Below the pieces are notes generated by a model. The model ran no database searches, was not told where the DNA came from, and saw only the letters and a program-made list of their open reading frames with translations. From Deltaproteobacteria bacterium (lineage in GTDB: Bacteria > Myxococcota_A > UBA9160 > SMWR01), in assembly GCA_002729515.1 (NCBI GenBank), contig PBYF01000040.1:1-64000 (forward strand): a stretch of DNA of 64,000 bases, given 5' to 3'. How positions within the stretch are numbered: position 1 is the stretch's first letter; each line of letters opens with the position of its first letter. Of this stretch, positions 33,415 through 41,514 are shown in pieces. The position numbers and the translations under genes are program-made.

Positions 33415-33566
33415 GCCTCCCGTAGGGGCCTGGCAGAACGCCCATACTCGGACGTCGAGCCAGAATCCAGCTTGAATGCCCTGTCCGCGAGCCTCCCGTA
33501 GGGGCCTGGCAGAACGCCCATACTCGGACGTCGAGCCAGAATCCAGCTTGAATGCCCTGTCCGCGA
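33415..33566. repeat. two perfect tandem copies of a 76-base unit
   Basis: Units 33415-33490 and 33491-33566 are identical over all 76 bases (start GCCTCCCGTAGGGGCCTGGC, end ATGCCCTGTCCGCGA). They lie in the gap before the second subtilase. No frame through both units looks coding. Complete identity means a very recent duplication. They contain AATCCAGCTTGAATG, only loosely like the dispersed repeat. Confidence 0.92.
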
Positions 33567-33649
33567 TTGGGGTCGCCGCCGCACCACTGTCGGACTCCTA
33601 TTTACTTTGCATCCCGATATGAGATTCTTTCAGGGCCAGAACTCGGGGA

Positions 33650-35374
33650 GTGGGCCGGACGAATCGACTGCGATCATTGCGAGTAGATAGGTTCATCTGC
33701 ATCGGCCTGATTCTAATCGGCCTTTTCGCCTCAGGGTTGAGTCCACGGGCCATCGCTTCGCAATTTCTCTCCCCCGCGCCCGATTGGCGAGCGAAAGTGG
33801 ACGACTCGCTACTGGAGAGTTCGTCGAAGCCAGGGAGTATCGAGTTTCTTCTCTTCCTGCGCGAACAAGCGGATTCCTCGGATTTCAGCGATCGGAAAAA
33901 GGAAGGCCGCCAGTCGGGTCTCTCGCGTATCGAGAGAGGGGCTGCGGCCGTTGCTCGATTGCAGAAGCTGGCGACAGTCTCCCAGGCAAGTCTCGTGGAC
34001 GCGCTCACACGCGTGCGGTCTCTCGCGCCGAAGAGCGGGCTCCCGGAGTTCCGAAGCTTCTGGGTGGCGAATATGATCTGGGTCCGCGGGAGCACGACGC
34101 TGATGCGAGAGCTGGCCCACGATCCAGCAGTTGCACGGGTCATGGCCAATCCCAGGGTGCAGTTTTCCTTGCCACCGCAGCCGTCAATTGATCACTTGCC
34201 GTCAGGGATTGCAGGCATCGAATCCAACCTGTCTCTCGTCGGAGCCCCCCAGGTCTGGAGCATGGGAATTACTGGACAGGGGGCAGTGATCGGAGGACAG
34301 GATACGGGCTACGAATGGGACCATCCTGCTCTCAAGAATCAGTATCGCGGCTGGGATGGATCCACGGCGGACCATGCCTACAACTGGCATGATGCAATCC
34401 ATTCGGGCGGTGGGAGCTGCGGCGCGAACTCGATCACCCCCTGCGACGATGAAGACCACGGGACCCATACCATGGGCATCATGGTCGGTGATGACGGTGT
34501 CAGCAACCAGATCGGTATGGCGCCGGGCGCCCGCTGGATCGGCTGCAGAAACATGGATGTGGGCTTTGGGACTCCTGCGACCTACACCGAGTGCTTCCAG
34601 TGGTTCATGGCACCGACCGACGAGAACGGACTCAACCCGGATGCGAGCAAAGCTCCCCATGTCATCAACAACTCGTGGAGCTGTCCAGATTTCGAGGGAT
34701 GCGTGGACCCGCTCATCCTGGAGACTGTCGTGAACAACGTGCGCAGCTCGGGAATTTTTGTTGCGGTCAGTGCAGCAAATGACGGACCCAGCTGCAGTAG
34801 CATCGTCGATCCGCCGGCAATTTACGAAGGGAGCTTCACTGTCGGTGCTACAAACAACTCGGACGTCATCGCCAACTTCAGCAGTCGCGGCCCCGTAACG
34901 GTGGGCGGCGATCCCGCCAAGCCCGACATCAGCGCTCCAGGTGTGAGCATTCGCTCGAGTGTCCGCGGCGGCGCGTATAAGGCGCTCAGTGGAACCAGCA
35001 TGTCGGGGCCGCATGTAGCGGGTCTGGTCGCGTTGCTCATCTCGGCTTCCCCGGAACTTGCAGGCGATGTCGATTCTCTCGAGTCGATCATCGAGGCGAG
35101 CGCATTGCCACTCACCACCAGCGAGGGATGCGGGGGAGACGGCCCCGCGGACATTCCCAACCACACCTTTGGTCATGGGAGGATCGACGCCCTAGCAGCG
35201 GTGCTCTCCATCCCCGTGTCCGTACCGGGTCTCTCTTCAGCAGGTCTCGTCGTCTTGGCGGCGGGGCTCCTCTTCCCGGCGCTCCACTTCGCGCGGATTC
35301 CCGCGGTGGGCTCGCCCCGCAGCGGGGCTTCCCGTGGCAGTGGAAGCTGCGTTGTCCCTGGGTCCGGTCAGTAG
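33650..35374 (+). CDS. secreted subtilisin-like serine protease (S8) 2
   Basis: This is a 574-residue exported S8 peptidase with a signal peptide (RFICIGLILIGLFASG) and an I9-like propeptide to about 180. The triad is complete: Asp in IGGQDTGYEWDHPAL, His in DEDHGTHTMG, Ser in SGTSMSGPHVAGL, with the oxyanion Asn in HVINNSWSC. The C-terminus has SIPVSVPGLSSAGLVVLAAG, a hydrophobic helix and basic residues, the same layout as the metzincin at 18674. The final ~13 residues and the TAG stop are supplied by dispersed repeat copy E, so the native end may have been altered. GTG 33650 is the likeliest start; other in-frame TTG/GTG codons exist. Confidence 0.92.
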   Translation: MGRTNRLRSLRVDRFICIGLILIGLFASGLSPRAIASQFLSPAPDWRAKVDDSLLESSSKPGSIEFLLFLREQADSSDFSDRKKEGRQSGLSRIERGAAAVARLQKLATVSQASLVDALTRVRSLAPKSGLPEFRSFWVANMIWVRGSTTLMRELAHDPAVARVMANPRVQFSLPPQPSIDHLPSGIAGIESNLSLVGAPQVWSMGITGQGAVIGGQDTGYEWDHPALKNQYRGWDGSTADHAYNWHDAIHSGGGSCGANSITPCDDEDHGTHTMGIMVGDDGVSNQIGMAPGARWIGCRNMDVGFGTPATYTECFQWFMAPTDENGLNPDASKAPHVINNSWSCPDFEGCVDPLILETVVNNVRSSGIFVAVSAANDGPSCSSIVDPPAIYEGSFTVGATNNSDVIANFSSRGPVTVGGDPAKPDISAPGVSIRSSVRGGAYKALSGTSMSGPHVAGLVALLISASPELAGDVDSLESIIEASALPLTTSEGCGGDGPADIPNHTFGHGRIDALAAVLSIPVSVPGLSSAGLVVLAAGLLFPALHFARIPAVGSPRSGASRGSGSCVVPGSGQ

Positions 35375-35428
35375 AGATTCCGTCCAAGCGGTTCTGTCCA
35401 ATAGGGACCGGGGAGGGGATCGGGCCCG
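35334..35428 (+). repeat. dispersed repeat copy E
   Basis: Contains GGAAGCTGCGTTGTCCCTGG, GGTCAGTAGAGATTCCGTCC and ATAGGGACCGGGGAGGGGAT. An internal ~19-base partial duplication (TCCGTCCAAGCGGTTCTGTC) resembles the region amplified in copy A. The TAG in GTCAGTAGAG is the stop codon of the subtilase gene. Confidence 0.88.
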
Positions 35429-35596
35429 AATACGGGGCCTCGGGCTGCGGGGCCAGCCCTTCATCCGGCCGCTTCTCGCGCCGCTCGGTCGCGAGCGGTG
35501 GCCGGGAGTGATGGGAGTCCCCCACAGGCCGCCACTGGGGGCACCCGTGGACTCGCGGGGCGAGTCGGTGCTTGCGTGTCACTCAGACTAGCGTAT

Positions 35597-35727
35597 GGTA
35601 CAGATGTCAGCGCGCGTCAGGTACAGGGCAGAAGTCTGCGGGTAAACAGCAGCTGGAGCCTCGTAAGGTACAGATGGCTGAAGCTGGATCTCATCGGAAA
35701 ACCACACGAAATTCCAAGAAGGTACAG
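35597..35727 (+). repeat. four GGTACAG direct repeats at the operon head
   Basis: GGTACAG occurs at 35597-35603, 35620-35626, 35667-35673 and 35721-35727, spaced 23, 47 and 54 bases apart, around the first start codon of the Nfn-Kor operon. They may be binding sites for a regulator or recombinase, or relics of local duplication. No partner protein can be named. Confidence 0.5.
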
Positions 35728-36939
35728 CACTCGGCTGCTGCCGGATCGGACCCCGAGCGGCCTCGAGCCCGCGGCGGCTCGGACGATACCCGGTACCTTT
35801 TTCAACGCGACCAGATCTGGTGGGTCAAGGTCGCCGTGCCGCGAACGCTGCGAGGCGTGTTGGGTTACGACCTGCGCCGGTCGCTGCAGACCCGGGATCT
35901 GGACGTCGCGAGAGCGGCGCGCGGGAAGGTCGTGGAGGGGCTGCGCGAGAAGATCGCGGAGGCCCGCGCGCAACACGAGGCCGAGAGCGCTGGCCGGAAG
36001 CCCAGACCGCGGCGCCGGGCCGCCCGGTTGGCGCATCGAGCGTCGGCTGAGCCGGCGGCAGCGTCCGAGGGCGGGCGGGAGCCGGGGCCCGGATTCGAGA
36101 TCACCGCACGGCAGGACTTCTCGGACGTCACGTACCTGCTGGAAGTCCATCACCCGATGCTGGCCCGGGCGGCGGCGCCGGGGCAGTTCGTCATCGTCAT
36201 CTCCCACGAGCGCGGCGAGCGCATCCCGTTGACCATCGCGGACTTCGACCGGAGCCGGGGGACGGTCACGCTCGTGGTGCAGGCGGTCGGCAAGACCACG
36301 AGGGAGATGCAGCAGCGCTGCCAGGTGGGGAGCCAGCTCTTCAGCATGGTGGGTCCCATGGGCATCCCCAGCCACATCGGCGGCGGCGGGAAGGTGGTGT
36401 GCGTGGGCGGTGGCCTGGGCGTGGCTCCGATCTACCCGCAGCTGCGGGCCTTCAAGGAGTGCGGCGCCTACGTCATCGGCATCGTCGGGTTCAGGACCCG
36501 GGAGCTGATCTTCTGGCAGGAGAAGTTCGAGGAATACTGCGACGAACTCATCATCTGCACGGATGACGGCTCGGTGGGCATCAAGGGGCTGGTCACCGAT
36601 GGCATCGAGGCGGCCCTTTCGAAACACAGCGACATCACCAGGCTCGTCGCCATCGGTCCGCCCATCATGATGCGGGCCTGCGCCGAGGCGACCCGTCCCC
36701 ACAAGATTCCGACCACCGTCAGCTTGAATCCCATCATGGTCGACGGGACGGGGATGTGCGGTGGCTGCCGTGTAAAGGTGGGCGGCAGCACGAAGTTCGT
36801 CTGCGTCGACGGTCCCGAGTTCGATGGGCACGGGGTCGACTTCGACGACCTGATGGGGCGACTGCGCCGCTTCTCGACCCAGGAGAAGCTGGCTCTGGAA
36901 TCCTGGCTGGAGGCTCGCGGAGCCACGGCTGGAGGCTGA
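35674..36939 (+). CDS. integrase-N-domain / NfnA(SudB)-like flavoprotein fusion
   Basis: This 421-residue protein is a fusion. About residues 35-100 ('YLFQRDQIWWVKVAVP', 'LRRSLQTRDLDVARAAR') match the N-terminal domain of phage-type tyrosine recombinases (DUF6538-like); no recombinase catalytic domain follows. From about 150 ('FEITARQDFSDVTYLLEV', APGQFVIVISHERGERIPL) it is a ferredoxin:NADP reductase-type subunit (SudB/NfnA/PyrK), ending with the [2Fe-2S] ligands 'GTGMCGGCRVKVGG' and CVDGPEFDGHGVDF. No start codon lies between the two parts, so they are translated together. It heads the operon; the NfnB-like gene begins 56 bases later. ATG 35674 is one of several possible starts (frame open from 35572). 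Confidence 0.82.
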   Translation: MAEAGSHRKTTRNSKKVQHSAAAGSDPERPRARGGSDDTRYLFQRDQIWWVKVAVPRTLRGVLGYDLRRSLQTRDLDVARAARGKVVEGLREKIAEARAQHEAESAGRKPRPRRRAARLAHRASAEPAAASEGGREPGPGFEITARQDFSDVTYLLEVHHPMLARAAAPGQFVIVISHERGERIPLTIADFDRSRGTVTLVVQAVGKTTREMQQRCQVGSQLFSMVGPMGIPSHIGGGGKVVCVGGGLGVAPIYPQLRAFKECGAYVIGIVGFRTRELIFWQEKFEEYCDELIICTDDGSVGIKGLVTDGIEAALSKHSDITRLVAIGPPIMMRACAEATRPHKIPTTVSLNPIMVDGTGMCGGCRVKVGGSTKFVCVDGPEFDGHGVDFDDLMGRLRRFSTQEKLALESWLEARGATAGG

Positions 36940-36995
36940 GGAAGCGATGTGAATGCGGGTTGGCACCACCCGTGTGCCGAGTCGGGGAAACGATA

Positions 36996-38498
36996 ATGAA
37001 GAAGAAGACGATCCGGACCATCCCCCAGGAGCGGACCTCGATCCCCGTGCAGGCTCCCGCCGCGCGGGTGGAGAATTTCGAGGAAGTCGCGCTGGGTTAC
37101 CGGCTGGAGCAGGCGTTGAACGAGGCCGAGCGCTGTCTCATGTGCTCAGACCCCGCCTGTATTCCCGCCTGTCCCGTCGCGATCGACATCCCCGGCTTCA
37201 TCGAGAGGATCTCCGAGGAGGACTACCGCCGCGCCTACAACACCCTCACCGAGGCGAACCTGCTGCCGGCGATCTGCGGCCGGGTGTGCCCCCAGGAAGA
37301 CCAGTGCGAGCGCGTCTGCCCCGTCGGCGACACGCTGGAGCCGGTCGCCATCGGCAGGCTCGAGCGTTGGGTCGGGGACCTGGCGCTCGCCAAGGGATGG
37401 ACTACCACGCCGTACATCGAGCCCAACGGCTTCAAGGTCGGCATCGTGGGCTCCGGCCCCGCCGGCATCGCCTGCGCGGCGGACATGGCCAAGGCGGGTT
37501 GCGACGTCACGATCTACGAGGCCCTGCACGCATCGGGTGGTGTACTCCGGTACGGCATCCCCGAGTTCCGGCTTCCAAACCACGTGATCGATTCCGAGAT
37601 CGAGAACCTGACCCGCCTGGGCATCGCGATCGAGTGCAACACCCTGGTGGGACGTCTCTTCACGATCGAGCAGATGCTCGATGAGATGGGCTTCGACGCC
37701 GTCTTCATCGGGAGCGGTGCGGGCTATCCGAAGTTCATGGGAATCCCGGGAGAGTCGCTCCACGGCGTGCTCTCGGCCAACGAGCTCCTGACGCGCTGCA
37801 ACCTGATGGGAGCGCTGGAATTTCCAAAGTACGACACACCGCTGGATCTGGGCGCCCGCGTGGCCGTCATCGGTGCGGGCAACACCGCGATGGATGCCAT
37901 GAGGGTCGCTCTGAGATCGGGCGCGGAGAAGGCCCATTGCATCTACCGCCGCACCCGGGCAGAGAGTCCGGCGCGGGAGGAGGAGATCGGGCACGCCGAG
38001 GAGGAGGGGGTCGATTTCCACTGGCTGACCGCCCCCGTCGAGATCCTGGGCGACGACGCGGGAAATGTGCGCGCGATGGTCTGCCTGCGCATGGAGCTCG
38101 GCGAGCCGGACGAATCGGGCCGGCGGCGTCCGGTCCCGATCGAGGGCAGCGAGTACGAGTTCGAGACCGACACGGTCGTCTATGCGATCGGCACGAACGC
38201 GAACCCGGTGATCGGGCAGACGTCAAAGATCGCGCTCGACGATTGGGGCCACGTCCGGACGGACGAGAGCCTCGCAACCTCCATGGCGGGCGTGTACGCG
38301 GGAGGCGACATCGTGACCGGTGCCGCCACCGTGATCCTGGCCATGGGCGCGGGCCGCAAGGCGGCGTGCAGCATGAAGGCGTACCTGGGTATACGCGAGA
38401 GCGAGGACGTCTATCTCCCCGAGCGGAGCGGCAGCGAAGACAAGCTGTTCGGAATTCCCGTGGATGAGCACAACTTCTCGCGGGTGCGGTTGAGGTAG
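36996..38498 (+). CDS. NfnB / glutamate-synthase-small-subunit-like flavoprotein
   Basis: This is a 500-residue FAD/NAD(P)-binding iron-sulfur flavoprotein of the GltD/NfnB/SudA family. The N-terminal Fe-S domain has 'ERCLMCSDPACIPACPVAID' and 'GRVCPQEDQCERVCPVG'; dinucleotide folds start at VGIVGSGPAGIACAADMA and RVAVIGAGNTAMDAMRVA; the FAD-closing motif is 'TSMAGVYAGGDIVTGAATV'. With the preceding subunit it should form an NfnAB or sulfide-dehydrogenase-like complex moving electrons between NAD(P)H and reduced ferredoxin, possibly by flavin-based bifurcation. GGGGAAACGATA precedes ATG 36996. No glutamate synthase large subunit is nearby, which favours the Nfn role. Confidence 0.92.
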   Translation: MKKKTIRTIPQERTSIPVQAPAARVENFEEVALGYRLEQALNEAERCLMCSDPACIPACPVAIDIPGFIERISEEDYRRAYNTLTEANLLPAICGRVCPQEDQCERVCPVGDTLEPVAIGRLERWVGDLALAKGWTTTPYIEPNGFKVGIVGSGPAGIACAADMAKAGCDVTIYEALHASGGVLRYGIPEFRLPNHVIDSEIENLTRLGIAIECNTLVGRLFTIEQMLDEMGFDAVFIGSGAGYPKFMGIPGESLHGVLSANELLTRCNLMGALEFPKYDTPLDLGARVAVIGAGNTAMDAMRVALRSGAEKAHCIYRRTRAESPAREEEIGHAEEEGVDFHWLTAPVEILGDDAGNVRAMVCLRMELGEPDESGRRRPVPIEGSEYEFETDTVVYAIGTNANPVIGQTSKIALDDWGHVRTDESLATSMAGVYAGGDIVTGAATVILAMGAGRKAACSMKAYLGIRESEDVYLPERSGSEDKLFGIPVDEHNFSRVRLR

Positions 38499-38605
38499 CT
38501 GCCGGGATGCAGCCGCCCGCGCCGCTCGACTCCGTGCGGACCGGGACGACGGGGAGCGGAGCAGAACCGAAGTAGCACCTGGAAGGAAGGCGCAGGACGG
38601 ATCCG

Positions 38606-40486
38606 ATGCCCAGCAAGAAGCGAAGGGGACGCTCGGCGGCGAGCAAGAGCTCCGCAGTGACCGTCGAGGAGCACGTCGTCGAGATCATCAGCGACTCCGG
38701 TGAAGGCGCGCAGAAGTGCGGTCAGTCGTTCGGGTCGATCGCCGCCAGGATGGGAAACGGTATCTGGACCGTCGAGGTCATCCCCGCCGAGATCCAGCCT
38801 CCCGCGCGCAGCGTCGAGGGGGCCAGCGGGAACCGCGTCCGCCTGGGGTCCCACGACGTCACCAACGGGGGCGATCAGGCCGACCTGGTGGTGGCCTTCA
38901 ACGAGCAGGTGTTGCTGGGCAGACTCCGGGCCAAGGAGCTGAAGCCCGACTGCATCGTCCTGCTGGAGAGCAAGTGGCGCACCAGTGCGGATCCGGAGGT
39001 CGTGGCGTCGTACACCCGTGTCCACGACGAGCTGGTGGCGAGTGGATACCGCGTCTACGAGATCCCGATGGAAGTCGAGTGTCTCAAATGTGCCGCCGAC
39101 ACGCAGCGCGGCAAGAACATGTTCGTCCTGGGCGTGCTCTGCAACGTCTACAGCCTGGACATGGAGCTGGCGCGCGAGCAGGTGACTTTCACCTTCGCGA
39201 AGAAGACCCAGCGCGTGATCGCCACCAACCAGCGGCTGCTGGAGGCGGGCTGGGATTGGGCGGAGGCGAATCTCGACGTCCGGTTCAGGATTCCCGCCTC
39301 TCCCGTGAGCGAGTCACGGATCGTCGTCAACGGAAACACGTCCCTGGCCCTCGGGGTGATGGCGTCGGGCATGGAGATCTGCGCCATGTACCCCATCACG
39401 CCGGCCACGTCGGCTTCTCACTACCTGAGCGACGTCTTCGAGAAGGTGGGGGGCGTCGTGCACCAGGCGGAAGATGAGATCGCCGCCTGCTCCTTCGCCA
39501 TCGGGGCGTCCTACGCGGGCAAGTGCGCCGTGACGATCACCTCCGGGCCCGGCTACTCGTTGAAGCAGGAGGCCATCGGAATGGCTGCGATGGCGGAGAT
39601 CCCGCTGGTCGTGGTGAACGTCCAGCGCGGCGGTCCCGCCACGGGGCAGCCCACGAAGGCGGAGCAGGGGGATCTGCTGTCGGCCTGCTTCGGGACCCAT
39701 GGAGACGCGCCGAAGGTGGTCATGGCGGTCACGGACATCGAGGACTGCTTCTATTCGGTCATCACCGCGCGCAAGATCGCCGAGACGTTCAACACGGTGG
39801 TCGTCCTGCTGTCGGACGCCAGCCTGGCGACCGCCCAGCAGCCCTTTCCGAGGCCGCAGTTCAGCGAGGCGTGGCTGGCACCTCCGGTGGACCAGAGCCC
39901 CGTTGCCGAGGGCGCCAAGCCCTACGACTGGGACCCCCGCACGGGCCTGTCCCGCAGGTTCGTCCCCGGTCAGCCGGGCGGCATGCACACCCTGACCGGG
40001 CTTGCCCACGACAGCATGAGCCATGTCGCCTACGACCCGCAGGTCAACCAGGAGGCGATCCGGCTGCGCAGCCTGAAGCTCGCGGCGTTCCAGAAGACAC
40101 TCAAGACACCGAAGGTATTCGGGGACGAGGAAGGCGAGCTCCTGGTGGTGGGCTGGGGCAGCACCCGGGGAGCGATCGAGGAAGCCGTCGGGCGCGTGCG
40201 CCAAGACGGCCATCGGGTGTCCTCTCTGCACATCCGGTTCCTTCAGCCCATGGCTTCGGGCATCAAGGATGTGCTTCAGCGTTTCAAGCGGGTGGTGACG
40301 GTGGAGAACAACTGGTGCGACAGCCTGCAAGACGAGCTGATCGACCAGGAGAATCGCCGCTACTCGAATCTGGCGTGGATGCTGCGGGCGAGGTGCCTCG
40401 TCGACATCGACTGCTGGGGTGAGACCAGAGGCCAGCCCATCAAGCCGGGCAGCGTCGAGCGGGTCATCCGCGAGAGGCTGAACTAG
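38606..40486 (+). CDS. korA: 2-oxoacid:ferredoxin oxidoreductase, fused gamma-alpha subunit
   Basis: This is a 626-residue KorA-type subunit with the gamma domain fused in front (about 25-215, 'ISDSGEGAQKCGQSFGSIAA', 'DVTNGGDQADLVVAFNE') and the alpha domain behind ('ICAMYPITPATSASHYL', 'RGGPATGQPTKAEQGDL', the CoA/substrate region). With KorB it converts a 2-oxoacid (2-oxoglutarate or another) plus CoA to acyl-CoA, CO2 and reduced ferredoxin, or the reverse. The first ~20 residues are a basic extension. It follows the NfnB-like gene by 107 bases in the same operon. The 2-oxoacid cannot be decided from sequence. Confidence 0.93.
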   Translation: MPSKKRRGRSAASKSSAVTVEEHVVEIISDSGEGAQKCGQSFGSIAARMGNGIWTVEVIPAEIQPPARSVEGASGNRVRLGSHDVTNGGDQADLVVAFNEQVLLGRLRAKELKPDCIVLLESKWRTSADPEVVASYTRVHDELVASGYRVYEIPMEVECLKCAADTQRGKNMFVLGVLCNVYSLDMELAREQVTFTFAKKTQRVIATNQRLLEAGWDWAEANLDVRFRIPASPVSESRIVVNGNTSLALGVMASGMEICAMYPITPATSASHYLSDVFEKVGGVVHQAEDEIAACSFAIGASYAGKCAVTITSGPGYSLKQEAIGMAAMAEIPLVVVNVQRGGPATGQPTKAEQGDLLSACFGTHGDAPKVVMAVTDIEDCFYSVITARKIAETFNTVVVLLSDASLATAQQPFPRPQFSEAWLAPPVDQSPVAEGAKPYDWDPRTGLSRRFVPGQPGGMHTLTGLAHDSMSHVAYDPQVNQEAIRLRSLKLAAFQKTLKTPKVFGDEEGELLVVGWGSTRGAIEEAVGRVRQDGHRVSSLHIRFLQPMASGIKDVLQRFKRVVTVENNWCDSLQDELIDQENRRYSNLAWMLRARCLVDIDCWGETRGQPIKPGSVERVIRERLN

Positions 40487-40501
40487 GACGAGGTGAACGC
40501 A

Positions 40502-41467
40502 ATGGCGCTTCCCGCCACACAGTTTTTGCTCAATTCCAGCGACGAGAGCTACTGCCTCGACGACTACGAGGGCGGTGTTCCCAGGTGGTGCACGGGATGC
40601 GGAGACCTTGCCATCCGCACGGCCGTGCAGCGCCTCTGTCGCGACGAGCAGTTGCCGCTGGAGAAGGTCGTCTTCGTGTCCGGGATCGGTTGCTCGAGCA
40701 GGTTCCCGCACTACATGAAGACCTACGGGTTTCACGGCCTCCACGGCCGGCCACTGCCGGTTGCGGAAGGCATCAAGATGAGGAGGCCCGACCTCCACGT
40801 CTTCGTGAACACCGGAGACGGCGATTGCTGCAGCATCGGTGCCGCCCACTGGATCCACGCCATTCGTTACAACATGAACATGACCGTACTGTTGCACGAT
40901 AACCAGATCTACGGTCTGACGAAGAACCAGGTGTCTCCCACCTCGCCCAAGGGCCTCACGAGCAACACCACGCCGCGAGGCAATACCCTGGAGCCCCTCA
41001 ACCCCCTGAGCGCGACACTCGGCGTGGCGAACTCTTCGTTCGTCGCGCAGGTGGTGGACTGGGCCCCCGATCTCCTGCTCGAGATCCTCTCGCAAGCCTT
41101 TCGCCACAGGGGCTTCTCGTTTGTTCGGGTGCTTCAGCGGTGTCCCGAGTTCCTGCCGACTCACTTCGATCCCTGGCTGCAGGATCCGGACGCGCTGCTC
41201 GTGCTGACGCACGAGGATACGATCCAGGAGACCCCGAACCTCGCGAAGACCTACCGGCACCGCGAGGAGCACGACCCCAGCAACTTGAACCGGGCCAGGG
41301 AGATCGCCTCCATGACCGAACGGATCCCGGTGGGCATTCTGCATCGCGACGAGAACGTGCCGTGTTACGAGGATCTCTCGGAGCCCCAGGGTGTCTTCAC
41401 GCCCGAGGTCATCCGGGCCGGTCTGGAAGAGGAGTTCGACAAGTTCACGATCGCGCCGGCGGACTGA
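40502..41467 (+). CDS. korB: 2-oxoacid:ferredoxin oxidoreductase, beta subunit (TPP-binding)
   Basis: This is a 321-residue thiamine-diphosphate subunit. The cofactor motif is 'NTGDGDCCSIGAAHWIHA' followed by LLHDNQIYGLTKNQVSPTS, and 'RWCTGCGDLAIRTAVQRL' at the N-terminus supplies Cys residues of the KorB Fe-S/TPP region. ATG 40502 has GGACGAGG eight bases upstream, and the gap from korA is only 15 bases. The length and motifs are standard for KorB. It works with the fused korA product, passing electrons to a ferredoxin, probably the domain carried by the next gene. Confidence 0.93.
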   Translation: MALPATQFLLNSSDESYCLDDYEGGVPRWCTGCGDLAIRTAVQRLCRDEQLPLEKVVFVSGIGCSSRFPHYMKTYGFHGLHGRPLPVAEGIKMRRPDLHVFVNTGDGDCCSIGAAHWIHAIRYNMNMTVLLHDNQIYGLTKNQVSPTSPKGLTSNTTPRGNTLEPLNPLSATLGVANSSFVAQVVDWAPDLLLEILSQAFRHRGFSFVRVLQRCPEFLPTHFDPWLQDPDALLVLTHEDTIQETPNLAKTYRHREEHDPSNLNRAREIASMTERIPVGILHRDENVPCYEDLSEPQGVFTPEVIRAGLEEEFDKFTIAPAD

Positions 41468-41514
41468 GCCGGCGCCGACGCTCACGCCCGCGGGCCGAGC
41501 GGAGGGTTTGACCG

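Noticed and set aside
35572-35673. Longer N-terminus of the NfnA fusion from 35572
   Set aside because: The additional 34 residues lack homology and contain the GGTACAG repeats. ATG 35674 starts closer to the integrase-like domain.
39314-41485. 723-residue minus-strand frame opposite korA/korB
   Set aside because: Antisense shadow. KorA and KorB have full-length conserved motifs on the plus strand.
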